This document shows, piece after piece, positions 8,178-17,561 of a stretch of 34,040 bases of DNA. The first letter of the stretch is position 1. Every line of letters begins with the position of its first letter. A program made the translations under genes and the position numbers. The DNA is from an uncultured Clostridia bacterium (GTDB taxonomy: Bacteria; Bacillota; Clostridia; Oscillospirales; Acutalibacteraceae): positions 1-34,040 of the forward strand of contig CAMVTS010000022.1 in assembly GCA_947170465.1 (NCBI GenBank). Reading direction: 5' to 3'. Below the pieces are notes generated by a model, which had not been told where the DNA came from, did no database searches, and worked only from the letters and a program-made list of their open reading frames with translations.

Positions 8178-9080
8178 ATGAAGCAGTTAGCGCCCAGGAA
8201 GAAGCGCACCAAGGCGGAAAAACGTGAAGCCATCTGGGCTTTATGCTTTATCGCGCCTACCATCATCGGACTGATTGCACTCAACTTCTACCCGGCGATC
8301 GATACCGTTTGGCAATCGTTCTGCAAAACGGGCGACTTCGGTAAGGGCAATGTTTTTATAGGTTTCGCAAACTACGCGAAGGTCTTCACCGCCGGTGAAA
8401 CCTGGCATTCACTGTGGAACACCATCAAGTACGCGCTGATTGAAGTGCCCTTTGGCGTTGTTATCGCACTGATACTCGCTGTGTTCCTCAACAAAAAGCT
8501 CAAGGGTACCTCTGTTTTTCGTACCATCTTCTTCCTCCCCATGGTCTGCGCCCCGGCGGCTGTCGCCATGGTATGGAAGTGGCTCTACAACCAGCAGTTT
8601 GGTCTGCTGAACAATGTGTTCGGCACCAATGTCGCATGGATCTCCGATCCAAAAATCGCATGGATTTCTATCGGTATCATCGGCGTTTGGTCGGTTATCG
8701 GTTATAACATGGTTCTGTTTATCTCAGGCCTGCAGGAAATCCCCGGCGACTACTACGAGGCCGCGGAAATTGACGGCGCTACCGGCATCCGTCAGTTCTT
8801 CCACATCACGGTTCCGCTGCTTTCGCCGACCACCTTCTTCATCGTTCAGACCCGTATCATCGGCGCGCTCACCATCTTCGATCTGATGTTCATGGTTATG
8901 GATAAAACCAACCTCGCGCTCGAGAATACGCAGTCCATTGTTTACCTCTTCTACACCTACGCGTTCACCAACGGCGACAAGGGCTACGGCGCCACCATCG
9001 TCGTGTTCCTGGTAATCTTCATCATGATTGTTACTTTCATTATGCAGCGCGCAGAGAAGAAGCTGGTTTATCATCCGTAA
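8178..9080 (+). CDS. Sugar ABC permease, MalF/UgpA/MsmF type
   Basis: First membrane subunit of the CUT1 importer, 300 residues with about six transmembrane helices. The start at 8178 is supported by AAGGAGGG 5 nt upstream; the frame runs to 8127 but would then start inside the hairpin. A basic cytoplasmic N-terminus (KKRTKAEKRE) precedes the first helix. The EAA loop that docks onto the ATPase is clear: YYEAAEIDGA, then FFHITVPLLSPT (about 192-218). It pairs with the next gene and presumably MsmK. Confidence 0.93.
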   Translation: MKQLAPRKKRTKAEKREAIWALCFIAPTIIGLIALNFYPAIDTVWQSFCKTGDFGKGNVFIGFANYAKVFTAGETWHSLWNTIKYALIEVPFGVVIALILAVFLNKKLKGTSVFRTIFFLPMVCAPAAVAMVWKWLYNQQFGLLNNVFGTNVAWISDPKIAWISIGIIGVWSVIGYNMVLFISGLQEIPGDYYEAAEIDGATGIRQFFHITVPLLSPTTFFIVQTRIIGALTIFDLMFMVMDKTNLALENTQSIVYLFYTYAFTNGDKGYGATIVVFLVIFIMIVTFIMQRAEKKLVYHP

Positions 9081-9097
9081 GAAAGGGGAACTGAGTT

Positions 9098-9940
9098 ATG
9101 CAAAGTGCTCGCGCAAGAAACATTGCCAGCAAGGTAGCGATGTATGTCATCCTGCTGATTATGGCTTTTATCATGCTGGTTCCGTTCGTCTGGATGATTC
9201 TGACGGCTCTGAAAACCAATCAGGAGGCTATTTCCGTCGACCCGTTCTATATCTTCCCGGCTCATGGCTGGCATTGGGAAAACTTCGGCGAGGTCTGGCA
9301 GAGCTATAACTTCATTATTCTGTACAAAAACACTCTGCTGATGATTCTGTTCCGCGTTATCTGCGCTTGTCTGACGGCTACTATGGCAGGTTACGCGTTC
9401 GGCAGACTGAAATTCCCGCTCAAGAACTTCTTTTTCGCGCTGGTGCTGGTTCAGATGATGATTCCGGCGCAAATCTTTATCATTCCGCAGTATTTGATGG
9501 TCAGCAAGCTCGGCTTGCTCAACACCATTTCGGGCTTGGTATTCCCGGGTATTGTTACCGCGTTCGGTACTTACCTGCTGAAAACCGGCTACGAAGGACT
9601 GCCCAAGGATTTGGAAGAAGCGGCGGATATCGACGGCTGCAACATCGGTCAACGCTTTTTACGCATTATGATGCCCTTAACCCGTTCGTCGATGGTATCG
9701 CTCGGTATCTTTACCGCGTTGTTCGCGTTCAAGGACCTGATGTGGCCGATGATTGTTTGCACCAAGGCGGAGACCACTACTCTCTCCGCGGGCTTGGCAA
9801 AAATGCAGGGACAGTTCAGCAGCAATTATCCCACCATGATGGCTGCTGCGGTTTTGGCTGTTGTACCGATGATTATCATTTATGTCATTTTCCAAAAGCA
9901 ATTTGTAGAAGGTATAGCAACCTCGGGCGGAAAGCTGTAA
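9098..9940 (+). CDS. Sugar ABC permease, MalG/MsmG type
   Basis: Second membrane subunit of the importer, 280 residues, about six transmembrane helices. The EAA loop reads LEEAADIDGC, then FLRIMMPLTRS (about 172-197), the ATPase-docking motif. The ATG is preceded by GAAAGGGG and lies 17 nt after the previous stop, so the two permeases are co-transcribed. A terminator follows before the regulator gene. Confidence 0.93.
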   Translation: MQSARARNIASKVAMYVILLIMAFIMLVPFVWMILTALKTNQEAISVDPFYIFPAHGWHWENFGEVWQSYNFIILYKNTLLMILFRVICACLTATMAGYAFGRLKFPLKNFFFALVLVQMMIPAQIFIIPQYLMVSKLGLLNTISGLVFPGIVTAFGTYLLKTGYEGLPKDLEEAADIDGCNIGQRFLRIMMPLTRSSMVSLGIFTALFAFKDLMWPMIVCTKAETTTLSAGLAKMQGQFSSNYPTMMAAAVLAVVPMIIIYVIFQKQFVEGIATSGGKL

Positions 9941-9985
9941 GCACACAATAGCAGTATGGGATGAAAATCCTGAATTTAACCGATG

Positions 9986-10019
9986 TGCCGGAGGTATCGA
10001 AAGATATCTCCGGCATTTT
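9986..10019 (+). terminator. Terminator after the importer operon
   Basis: A 13-bp stem (9986-9998 with 10003-10015, one G-T pair) capped by a GAAA tetraloop is followed by TTTTA. The tail is short, so some read-through into the regulator gene is possible. Confidence 0.8.
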
Positions 10020-10052
10020 AAATGTTTCTTATCTTATATTCGGTAAAAACGA

Positions 10053-10081
10053 TTGACATTTATTAAAATTTGTAAGATTAT
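10053..10081 (+). promoter_or_regulatory. Promoter of the AraC-family regulator and enzyme operon
   Basis: A consensus -35 TTGACA (10053-10058) with a 17-bp spacer leads to GATTAT (10076-10081), four of six matches to the -10. The start codon is 54 bp on. As gaps between the following genes are tiny, this may be the main promoter for the enzymes through 22748. Confidence 0.6.
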
Positions 10082-10134
10082 TAATAAACAGCTTTTAATA
10101 AGTGTTAAGACAGGCTTTCCCGGAGGTGAACCTA

Positions 10135-11034
10135 ATGGTAAAAGAGAATATTACCGCAGAACCGACCGAAATGCATGAAACACCCGATTACAGATGCTTG
10201 GTGTACTCCAAACGCATCACTGACGACATATACTTAAAGCTGTGCGGAGTTGAGCACTGTATGCCCGACTACTGCTTTAACACGGAGGACCGTACGGGCT
10301 ATCATCTGCACATTATTTTGGAGGGCAAGGGCACGCTTTGCGTGAACGGCGTTGAGCAAAAGCTGCACTTCGGGCAGATGTTCATTACCAAACCCGGTGA
10401 GGAAACTTGGTACAGAGCGGACAGCGAGGATCCGTGGACGTATTGCTGGATGGCTTTTGACGGAAAAATCGCCAAGGAAAGTATAGAAAAAGCCGGATTC
10501 TTTGATAACGTCAACGTCCTTGAATGTAATATTGATCAACAGCGCTTTTTCTCGCTGGTTCAGCGTTTGCTCAATAACGCGGAGCTAAAGACCTCGGCGG
10601 TTTATTATAACACCGGCAGGCTGCTCGAGTTTATCGGTCTTGCAATAGAATCCTACATTGAATTCGAAAAAAAGGTTCACAAATCACGCGACTATCAGGC
10701 GGACAGCTATGTGGAGTACGCGGTAAACTTTATCCGCGCCAATTACGCCACGGCGACAATCTCCACCGTCGCGAAAAATATAGGAATTCACCGCAGCTAT
10801 CTCACCACAATCTTTAAGAAAGCGACCGGTGTTTCGCCACAGGAATTTTTGCTGCAGTGCCGTCTGCGCCGCGCCTGCAAGCTGTTGGCGGAGACAAGTA
10901 ACCCGATTCAGGAGATTGCGCACAATGTCGGATATGATAATCCGCTGACCTTTTCAAAGATATTTAAATCCTATTACGGCATTAGTCCGAGAGAGTACAG
11001 ACATCAACAGCAATCCGAGCAAAAAGGAGAATGA
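10135..11034 (+). CDS. AraC-family transcriptional regulator (MsmR/RafR-like)
   Basis: A 299-residue cytoplasmic regulator. The N-terminal half is a cupin-type sugar-sensing domain (GYHLHIILEGKGTL, GQMFITKPGEETWY); the C-terminal 100 residues hold the two helix-turn-helix units (ISTVAKNIGIHRSYLTTIFK and NPIQEIAHNVGYDNPLTFSK, ending in GISPREYR). The ATG at 10135 is chosen for CGGAGGTG 6 nt upstream. Its layout matches regulators of raffinose and melibiose loci. Its stop overlaps an ATG just before the alpha-galactosidase gene, so it is the first gene of the enzyme operon. The 14-bp elements at 6300-6662 are candidate targets; this is inference. Confidence 0.9.
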   Translation: MVKENITAEPTEMHETPDYRCLVYSKRITDDIYLKLCGVEHCMPDYCFNTEDRTGYHLHIILEGKGTLCVNGVEQKLHFGQMFITKPGEETWYRADSEDPWTYCWMAFDGKIAKESIEKAGFFDNVNVLECNIDQQRFFSLVQRLLNNAELKTSAVYYNTGRLLEFIGLAIESYIEFEKKVHKSRDYQADSYVEYAVNFIRANYATATISTVAKNIGIHRSYLTTIFKKATGVSPQEFLLQCRLRRACKLLAETSNPIQEIAHNVGYDNPLTFSKIFKSYYGISPREYRHQQQSEQKGE

Positions 11035-11036
11035 AA

Positions 11037-13226
11037 ATGAGCATCCGTTATAACGAAAGCACGAAACAGTTTATTTTGGAAACTGCCGCCACCTGTTATC
11101 AAATGAAGGTGGACGGTATGGGTTATCTGCAGCATCTGTATTACGGAGAAAAAACCGGACAGAGCGACATGTCCTATCCGTTCCGCACCTACGACCACGG
11201 CTTTTCGGGCAATCCCTATGATATGCGCAACAACCGCGACTATTCGCTCGACAGTATGGCGCAGGAGTTCACCTCCTTCGGCGTAGGCGATTACCGTATT
11301 ACCAGCTTTCGCGCCTCGTTCGCGGACGGCAGCCGCTGTGCCGAGTTCCGTTATGTCTCTCACGAAATTGTCGATGGTAAGTATGAAATTCCCGGGTTGC
11401 CCTCGGTATACGATAACGGAGAAACCGTGCACACGCTGATTATTTTGCTAAAGGATTTTGCCGTTAACGCCGAGGTTAAGCTGTATTACGGCGTTTTTGA
11501 AGAGCTTGATATCATCACCCGTGCCGCCGCGATTGTCAACGCCGGCACAGAGCCCATGTGGCTGCGCAAGGCTTCCTCAATGTGCCTTGAGCTTCCGTTC
11601 GGAAAATGGGATATGCTGCACTTCCACGGCAGACACTGTATGGAACGTCAGCCTGAGCGCGTGCCGCTGTTCCACGGCGTGCATACCCTCAGCTCGGGCA
11701 GGGGAATGTCAAGCCATCAGCACAACCCGTTTGTCATTATCTGCGACCGAGACGCCAACGAGGATGAGGGCGTTTGCTACGGCTTGATGCTTATGTACTC
11801 CGGAAACCATAAAACCGAGGTGGAGCGCGACCAGTTTGACAACGTCCGCGTAATCACCGGAATTAACGACGACCGCTTCCGCTGGGAGCTTACCCCGGGC
11901 GATACCTTTTATACTCCTGAGGTTATCCTGAGCTGTGCGCAAGGCTTAACGCGGCTGTCGCACAATTACCACAGGACTATCCGCAACAATGTCGTTCGCG
12001 GCGAATACAAGCTTAAACACCGCCCGGTGCTTATCAATAACTGGGAGGCAACTTACTTTGACATCACCGAGGAAAGGGTTCTTTCCATAGCGGAAAAGGC
12101 AAAGGAACTCGGCATTGAGATGTTTGTGCTCGACGACGGCTGGTTTAAAAACCGTAACGATGACAACGCCGGCTTGGGCGACTGGATTCCCGATACCGAA
12201 AAGCTGCCGGACGGGCTCAACGGATTGATTGATAAAATCAACGCTCTCGGTTTGAAATTCGGACTTTGGATTGAGCCGGAAATGGTAAGCGAGGATTCCG
12301 ACCTTTACCGCGCACATCCCGACTGGGCGATGACCGCGCCTAACCGCGCTCCTATGATGGCGCGAAACCAGCTGGTGCTCGATTTATCGCGCAAAGAGGT
12401 TCACGATTACCTCTTTGATAAACTTTCAAATCTTCTTGAAAATTATAAGATTAACTATATTAAATGGGATTTTAACCGTCCTATTTCGGACGTATTTTCA
12501 CATTCTGTTCCGTCATCGCGTCAGGGCGAGGTTCAGCACCGTTACTACCTCAGTCTTTACCGCCTTTACGACCGTCTGACGCGCAAATTTCCGAATGTGC
12601 TCTTTGAGGGCTGCGCGGGCGGCGGCGGACGCTTTGACGCGGGAATGCTCGCTTACTCGCCGCAGATTTGGTGCTCGGACAATACCGACCCAATCTCGCG
12701 ACTGACAATTCAGTACGGCACCTCCTTCGGTTACCCTGCCTGCACCGTGGGGGCGCATGTAAGCGCGTCGCCCAACCATCAGACGGGAAGAAAAACCCCG
12801 GTGCATACACGCGGCGTTGTCGCGATGTCCGGAACATTCGGCTATGAGCTCGACCTCACCAAGCTGTCGGCTGAGGACTGCGCCGAGATTAAACAGCAGG
12901 TTGAGCGTTACAAGGAATTAGAGCCGGTTATTCACGGCGGAAAGCTATATCGCTTAAGCAAAATGAGTGACACCTCGCACTATATGGCGTGGCAATATGT
13001 CAGTGCCGACCAAAGCCGCGCCGTGCTTAATATAGTAGTTACCAATCCGCTCGCGAATTCGGCATCGGTTCACGTAAAGCTAAAGGGCTTGCTGCCCGAC
13101 GCGGTATATTCCGTTGACGGAGAGTTTGAGTGCCGCGGCGCGGCGCTGATGTCCGGCGGCTACACATTTAAGAGATTAACGGGAGATTATCCTGCAAAAC
13201 AGCTTGATATAATACGGATTAAATAA
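11037..13226 (+). CDS. aga: GH36 alpha-galactosidase
   Basis: Hydrolyses terminal alpha-1,6-galactose from melibiose, raffinose and stachyose. No signal peptide, so it acts in the cytoplasm after import. The 729-residue size and layout (N-terminal beta-sandwich to about 320, TIM barrel from VLINNWEATYFD, small C-terminal beta domain) are those of GH36 subgroup I. The nucleophile is Asp478 in YIKWDFNRP and the acid/base Asp548 in WCSDNTDP; FVLDDGWF and GLWIEPEMVS are further barrel signatures. The ATG at 11037 is preferred over 11031 because AAGGAG at 11024-11029 is 7 nt from the former but only 1 nt from the latter. It follows directly on the regulator gene. Confidence 0.96.
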   Translation: MSIRYNESTKQFILETAATCYQMKVDGMGYLQHLYYGEKTGQSDMSYPFRTYDHGFSGNPYDMRNNRDYSLDSMAQEFTSFGVGDYRITSFRASFADGSRCAEFRYVSHEIVDGKYEIPGLPSVYDNGETVHTLIILLKDFAVNAEVKLYYGVFEELDIITRAAAIVNAGTEPMWLRKASSMCLELPFGKWDMLHFHGRHCMERQPERVPLFHGVHTLSSGRGMSSHQHNPFVIICDRDANEDEGVCYGLMLMYSGNHKTEVERDQFDNVRVITGINDDRFRWELTPGDTFYTPEVILSCAQGLTRLSHNYHRTIRNNVVRGEYKLKHRPVLINNWEATYFDITEERVLSIAEKAKELGIEMFVLDDGWFKNRNDDNAGLGDWIPDTEKLPDGLNGLIDKINALGLKFGLWIEPEMVSEDSDLYRAHPDWAMTAPNRAPMMARNQLVLDLSRKEVHDYLFDKLSNLLENYKINYIKWDFNRPISDVFSHSVPSSRQGEVQHRYYLSLYRLYDRLTRKFPNVLFEGCAGGGGRFDAGMLAYSPQIWCSDNTDPISRLTIQYGTSFGYPACTVGAHVSASPNHQTGRKTPVHTRGVVAMSGTFGYELDLTKLSAEDCAEIKQQVERYKELEPVIHGGKLYRLSKMSDTSHYMAWQYVSADQSRAVLNIVVTNPLANSASVHVKLKGLLPDAVYSVDGEFECRGAALMSGGYTFKRLTGDYPAKQLDIIRIK

Positions 13227-13227
13227 A

Positions 13228-13926
13228 ATGCTGAGAGAAAAAAACAGCCCAAACAGAATTGTATGGTCAGAGGAAAAGGCTAAGATAAAGTCTTTGCCAT
13301 TTACGGAAAAAATACGGTATATTTGGATGTATTTCAAAATACCGATTATCGCCGCGCTTTTGGTTATCGGCATAGGAACGTTTTTGGTTGTCCGCATCAC
13401 CACCAATATCCCGGACAACTGGCTTACCGTGACCTTTGCGAACACCACCGCAAGGGCGGGTACGGGCTCGGAAATCTGGAAGGATTTTACAGAGTATGCG
13501 GGCTACGACCTAAAGCAGAAAAAGGTGGAATTCAACGCCGAAAGCTACTTTGATTATCTTCAAAACCAAGCCCGGGGCAACGCCTACTACAACGCCTTTG
13601 TCAGCCTTGCGGACGCGGGTGAAATCGACGCAATTACCATGTCCAAGGATTCGCTCGCGGCGCTCGGACAAAGCGGCAGGCTGTTTGACCTGAATGATGA
13701 GGCGTGCGCCTCGCTGAAGGCAAAGTATTCCGACCGTTTTATATACTACACTCCGGAGGACGATGAGGAGCATAAAGCTCCGGTTCCGGTGGGAATTGAC
13801 GTAAGCGACAGTCTTTTGATAACAAAGTACAAGATTTACTCCGGCGATTGCGCCCTTGGAATAGGCGCTCACAGTAAAAATATCAAGGAAGTAGAGGATT
13901 TTCTCCGCTTTATTTATGGGGGGTAA
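13228..13926 (+). CDS. Single-span membrane protein of unknown function
   Basis: I do not recognise a named family. The 232-residue protein has a basic cytoplasmic N-terminus, one transmembrane helix near 37-56 (IPIIAALLVIGIGTFLVV) and an extracytoplasmic domain of about 170 residues. Phrases such as YDLKQKKVEF, DAITMSKDSLAALG and GRLFDLNDEA recall small fragments of solute-binding proteins. It begins one base after the alpha-galactosidase stop without a good ribosome site, so translation is probably coupled. The next gene encodes a DUF624 protein; a joint role of the pair at the membrane in sugar sensing or importer assembly is only inferred. Confidence 0.75.
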   Translation: MLREKNSPNRIVWSEEKAKIKSLPFTEKIRYIWMYFKIPIIAALLVIGIGTFLVVRITTNIPDNWLTVTFANTTARAGTGSEIWKDFTEYAGYDLKQKKVEFNAESYFDYLQNQARGNAYYNAFVSLADAGEIDAITMSKDSLAALGQSGRLFDLNDEACASLKAKYSDRFIYYTPEDDEEHKAPVPVGIDVSDSLLITKYKIYSGDCALGIGAHSKNIKEVEDFLRFIYGG

Positions 13927-13932
13927 GCAGTC

Positions 13933-14730
13933 ATGCACAATTTTATCAACTCCTTTATGAACAACGACAGCCCGTTCGGCAGGTTGATGACGAAAATCGG
14001 CATTATCATCGGCGCCAACCTCATGTTTGTGCTGTTCAGCCTGCCCATCGTCACAATCGGTGCGTCCTGCACCGCCCTGTACCGCGTGATGTTCAAAACC
14101 ATGCGCTCCGGCGGCGTAACCAATCCCTTTAAGCAGTTTTGGATTGGCTTTAAAACGAGCTTTTTACAGTCCACCATCGTGTGGGTGCTCTACGCCGCGT
14201 TAATGGTGTTCGGCTACTTTGATGTGCGTATCTGCTTAGATGCGGGCGAACCCATCAGTTGGTTCCGCTACGGCCTGTACGCCATCGGCATAGTGTTGAC
14301 GTTGCTGTTAATTTACACCTTTCCGTCCATTGCGGCGTTTGAGGGTAAAATTTCCGCGCATATCCGCAACGCCATTTACTTTGCGTTCCATAAGCCGTGG
14401 TGGATTCCCGTGAACCTGTTTTTCCATGTTTTTCCGCTGTATTTGACCTACAGCGATCCGCACCTTATGCCGCTTTACGCTTTTTGTTGGTTTTTCTTCG
14501 GCTTCGGAGCAATCACAATGCTCACCGCACGTTTGCTGATAAAGGACTACAACAAATATCTTCCGTTGGTTGATGATGACGGCGAGTTTATTCTCACCGG
14601 GGACGGCAAAAAAATTATGCCCGGTACTCCCGAGGAAAAGGCTTATTACGCCGCCCGTCGTGAAGAACTCGGCGAAAGCGGTAAAACGGAAGAAGAAATA
14701 CTGGAAGAAATGAAAATGCTTGATATGTGA
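13933..14730 (+). CDS. DUF624 (YesL-like) membrane protein
   Basis: A 265-residue integral membrane protein with about five transmembrane helices. The start (FGRLMTKIGIIIGANLMFVL followed by FSLPIVTIGASCTALYRV) is the characteristic YesL/DUF624 signature. A cytoplasmic charged tail of about 60 residues follows the last helix and is longer than I expect for the family. Such proteins are often encoded in sugar ABC loci of Firmicutes, but their biochemical role is not established. GGGGGG lies 6-7 nt before the ATG. Confidence 0.9.
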   Translation: MHNFINSFMNNDSPFGRLMTKIGIIIGANLMFVLFSLPIVTIGASCTALYRVMFKTMRSGGVTNPFKQFWIGFKTSFLQSTIVWVLYAALMVFGYFDVRICLDAGEPISWFRYGLYAIGIVLTLLLIYTFPSIAAFEGKISAHIRNAIYFAFHKPWWIPVNLFFHVFPLYLTYSDPHLMPLYAFCWFFFGFGAITMLTARLLIKDYNKYLPLVDDDGEFILTGDGKKIMPGTPEEKAYYAARREELGESGKTEEEILEEMKMLDM

Positions 14731-14741
14731 GGTGTTTGCAA

Positions 14742-16028
14742 ATGAAGATACAAACGTTTATTGATGCTTTGCGCGGCGGAAAAGCCGACCACGCGTTAAA
14801 AATCCTCTACGGAACTTCTGTGACCGCGATTGAAAGTCAGCAGAGACGATATATTCACGCGGTAAATCGCTTTTCGGAGATTTTCCCTCAGCACGATGAT
14901 ATCCGCGTTTTTTCCGCTCCCGGCAGAACCGAAATCGGCGGAAATCATACCGACCATCAGCATGGCTGCGCGTTGGCGGCTGCGGTTAATCTTGACGTTA
15001 TCGCGGTTGTTGCCTTTCATAATGAAAGCGTAATCCGCATGGAATCGGAAGGTCACGGAAGAATTGAAGTTGATTTAAACGACCTCTCCGTTTGCGAGGA
15101 AGAAAAAGGCACTTCCGCCGCGATTATCCGCGGAATAGCCGCGCGTTTTGCCGCGATGGGCGTTAGCGTCGGAGGCTTTGACGCGTACTCAACCTCGGAT
15201 GTTCTCAGTGGCAGCGGTCTGTCTTCATCTGCCGCGTTTGAAACGCTTGTCGGAACGATTATCAACATAAAATATAACGATTGCCGCGCCGATGAAGCCG
15301 AAATTGCGAAAATAGGTCAGTACGCCGAGAACGTATATTTCGGAAAGGGCAGCGGTCTGCTCGACCAGACGGTCTGCGCCTACGGCGGTTTTGTCTTTAT
15401 CGACTTCCTCGATACCGATAAGCCGTATGTTGAAAAATACAGCTTTGATTTTGAAAAAGCAGGCTACAACCTCTGCATAACCGACACAAAGGGCAGCCAT
15501 TCCGACTTGACCGAGGACTACGTTGCCGTTCCTGCCGAGATGAAATCGGTCGCGCGTCAGTTTGGCAAGGAATACCTCCGCGAGGTGGATGAATTCCTGT
15601 TTCTTCGCTCCGTTCCGGAACTTCGCGGCAAGTGCAGCGACCGCGCCGTAATGCGCGCGGTGCATTACTTTAAGGAGAACCGCCGAGCAGTTGACGAGGC
15701 TCAGGCACTCGACAACGGCGATATTGAAGCTTTCTTTGAGATTTACCGCCGTTCGGCAGCGTCGTCCGCCAACCTTTTACAGAACCATTATTCCAAAGCA
15801 AAGCCCGCCGAACAGGGAATTTCGCTGGGAATTATGATGAGCCGCCTTATTTTGGGTGATAACGCGGCGGTACGTGTACATGGCGGCGGCTTTGCAGGAA
15901 CTATTCAGGCGTTTGTGCCTTTGTTCAAAACTGAGGAATATGTCCGCAAGATGAACGCGCTGTTCGGAGCGGGAAGCTGTTATGTGCTGCGTATCCGCCC
16001 GGTAGGCGGCGTTGAAATTAAAGCATAG
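14742..16028 (+). CDS. galK: Galactokinase
   Basis: Phosphorylates alpha-D-galactose at C1 with ATP, the first step of the Leloir pathway. The start at 14742 has TGAGGTG 7 nt upstream; the frame can be read from a GTG at 14727 overlapping the previous stop, which is less likely. All three GHMP motifs are present: galactokinase signature GRTEIGGNHTDHQHG (61-75), LSGSGLSSSA (155-164) and the C-terminal VRVHGGGFAGTIQ. The catalytic base is Asp209 in GLLDQT. The length of 428 is slightly above the usual 390, due to an N-terminal extension of about 30-35 residues typical of clostridial versions. Confidence 0.95.
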   Translation: MKIQTFIDALRGGKADHALKILYGTSVTAIESQQRRYIHAVNRFSEIFPQHDDIRVFSAPGRTEIGGNHTDHQHGCALAAAVNLDVIAVVAFHNESVIRMESEGHGRIEVDLNDLSVCEEEKGTSAAIIRGIAARFAAMGVSVGGFDAYSTSDVLSGSGLSSSAAFETLVGTIINIKYNDCRADEAEIAKIGQYAENVYFGKGSGLLDQTVCAYGGFVFIDFLDTDKPYVEKYSFDFEKAGYNLCITDTKGSHSDLTEDYVAVPAEMKSVARQFGKEYLREVDEFLFLRSVPELRGKCSDRAVMRAVHYFKENRRAVDEAQALDNGDIEAFFEIYRRSAASSANLLQNHYSKAKPAEQGISLGIMMSRLILGDNAAVRVHGGGFAGTIQAFVPLFKTEEYVRKMNALFGAGSCYVLRIRPVGGVEIKA

Positions 16029-16037
16029 GAGTGCACC

Positions 16038-17534
16038 ATGATTTACGCAAATATTCAAAAACTGATTGATTACTCAATTAACAATCACCTCATCGAAAAG
16101 GTTGACGAGCTGGTTATCCGCAATCAGCTTATGGACGCGCTTCATGTTTACGACTGGCAGGATGAAGATGCAGAAAACAAAGGCGAAACCGTTGACGAGC
16201 TGTTGCAGCCGCTGATTGATTACGCTTGCGAAAACGGTGTTATCGAGGACACCACCGCAAACCGCGATTTGTTTGACACCTTGCTGATGGGTATAGTAAC
16301 GCCTATGCCGCGTGAGATTATCCGTGATTTTCACATTGCTTACGAAAAGTCGCCGAAAGAGGCGACCGACTGGTACTATGACATCAGCCAAAAGACCAAT
16401 TATGTACGCGCCGGACGTATCGCCAAGGATATGAAATGGAAGAGCAAATCCGAATACGGCGTGCTCGATATCACCATTAACCGCTCTAAACCTGAAAAGG
16501 ATCCGCGCGATATTGCAAAAGCACGCGCGAGCAAATCAACCGCGTACCCAAAATGTCAGCTATGCGCCGAGAATATGGGCTTCGCGGGAAATCAAAACCA
16601 CCCTGCGCGTCAAAACCTGCGTCCGATTCCGCTCGAAATCCACGGAGAGCCGTGGTATTTGCAGTACTCGCCCTATGGCTATTACAACGAGCACTGTATT
16701 GTGTTTAACGAACAACATATTCCCATGGTAATTGACGCCGAGGTGTTTGACAAGCTGTTCGACTTTGTAGCTCAGTTTCCGCATTATTTTGTCGGCTCGA
16801 ATGCCGATTTGCCGATTGTCGGCGGCTCAATCCTGAGCCACGAGCATTTTCAGGGCGGCAACTATACCTTCGCGATGGCGACGGCTGAGGAAGAAAAGAC
16901 GTTTGAACTGAAGGCTTACCCTGCGGTTCACTGCGCTGCGGTAAAATGGCCGATGTCCGTTATCCGCCTTAGGAGCGCGGAACGCAGTCAACTTGTCTCG
17001 GCCTGCGCGTATGTTCTAAAGCACTGGCGCGGTTATACCGACGGGGCGGCGAATATTTTTGCCGAAACGGACGGCACGCCGCACAATACCGTAACCCCGA
17101 TTGCGCGTATGAACGGCGGAGAATTTGAGTGCGATTTGGTTCTGCGCAACAACCTCACAACCGAGGACAGACCTTTGGGGCTGTACCATCCCAATCCGAG
17201 CCTGCATCACATCAAAAAGGAAAACATTGGCTTGATAGAGGTTATGGGACTTGCTGTTCTGCCTGCGCGTTTGGCAAATGAGCTAGAGGCTGTCAGACAG
17301 GCGCTGATAAGCGGAAAGCCCTTGGACGGCGACCCCTTAACGCAGTCACACGCTCGGTGGGCGGAGGAGCTGCTCAAAAATCATCCCGATTTTAACGCGG
17401 ACAACGCGATGGATATTATTCACGCCGAGGTGGGCGCGGTGTTTGAGCAGGTGCTCTGCGACGCGGGAGTTTTCAAACGCGATGAAGCCGGACAAGCGGC
17501 GTTCAGACGATTTATTAATACATTAAACGGCTAA
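16038..17534 (+). CDS. galT: UDP-glucose--hexose-1-phosphate uridylyltransferase, class II
   Basis: Swaps UMP between UDP-glucose and galactose-1-phosphate. At 498 residues it is the longer class II form of Firmicutes, with SHEHFQGG (267-274) in place of the class I HPHPH-type motif; this holds the nucleophilic histidine region. CQLCAENMGFAG (173-184) and FNEQHIPM are other class II landmarks. GGAG overlaps the galK stop, with the ATG 9 nt later. No galE lies in the window, so UDP-galactose recycling must be encoded elsewhere. Confidence 0.95.
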   Translation: MIYANIQKLIDYSINNHLIEKVDELVIRNQLMDALHVYDWQDEDAENKGETVDELLQPLIDYACENGVIEDTTANRDLFDTLLMGIVTPMPREIIRDFHIAYEKSPKEATDWYYDISQKTNYVRAGRIAKDMKWKSKSEYGVLDITINRSKPEKDPRDIAKARASKSTAYPKCQLCAENMGFAGNQNHPARQNLRPIPLEIHGEPWYLQYSPYGYYNEHCIVFNEQHIPMVIDAEVFDKLFDFVAQFPHYFVGSNADLPIVGGSILSHEHFQGGNYTFAMATAEEEKTFELKAYPAVHCAAVKWPMSVIRLRSAERSQLVSACAYVLKHWRGYTDGAANIFAETDGTPHNTVTPIARMNGGEFECDLVLRNNLTTEDRPLGLYHPNPSLHHIKKENIGLIEVMGLAVLPARLANELEAVRQALISGKPLDGDPLTQSHARWAEELLKNHPDFNADNAMDIIHAEVGAVFEQVLCDAGVFKRDEAGQAAFRRFINTLNG

Positions 17535-17561
17535 TAATCAGTAATAATCCGGGAGGTCAGT

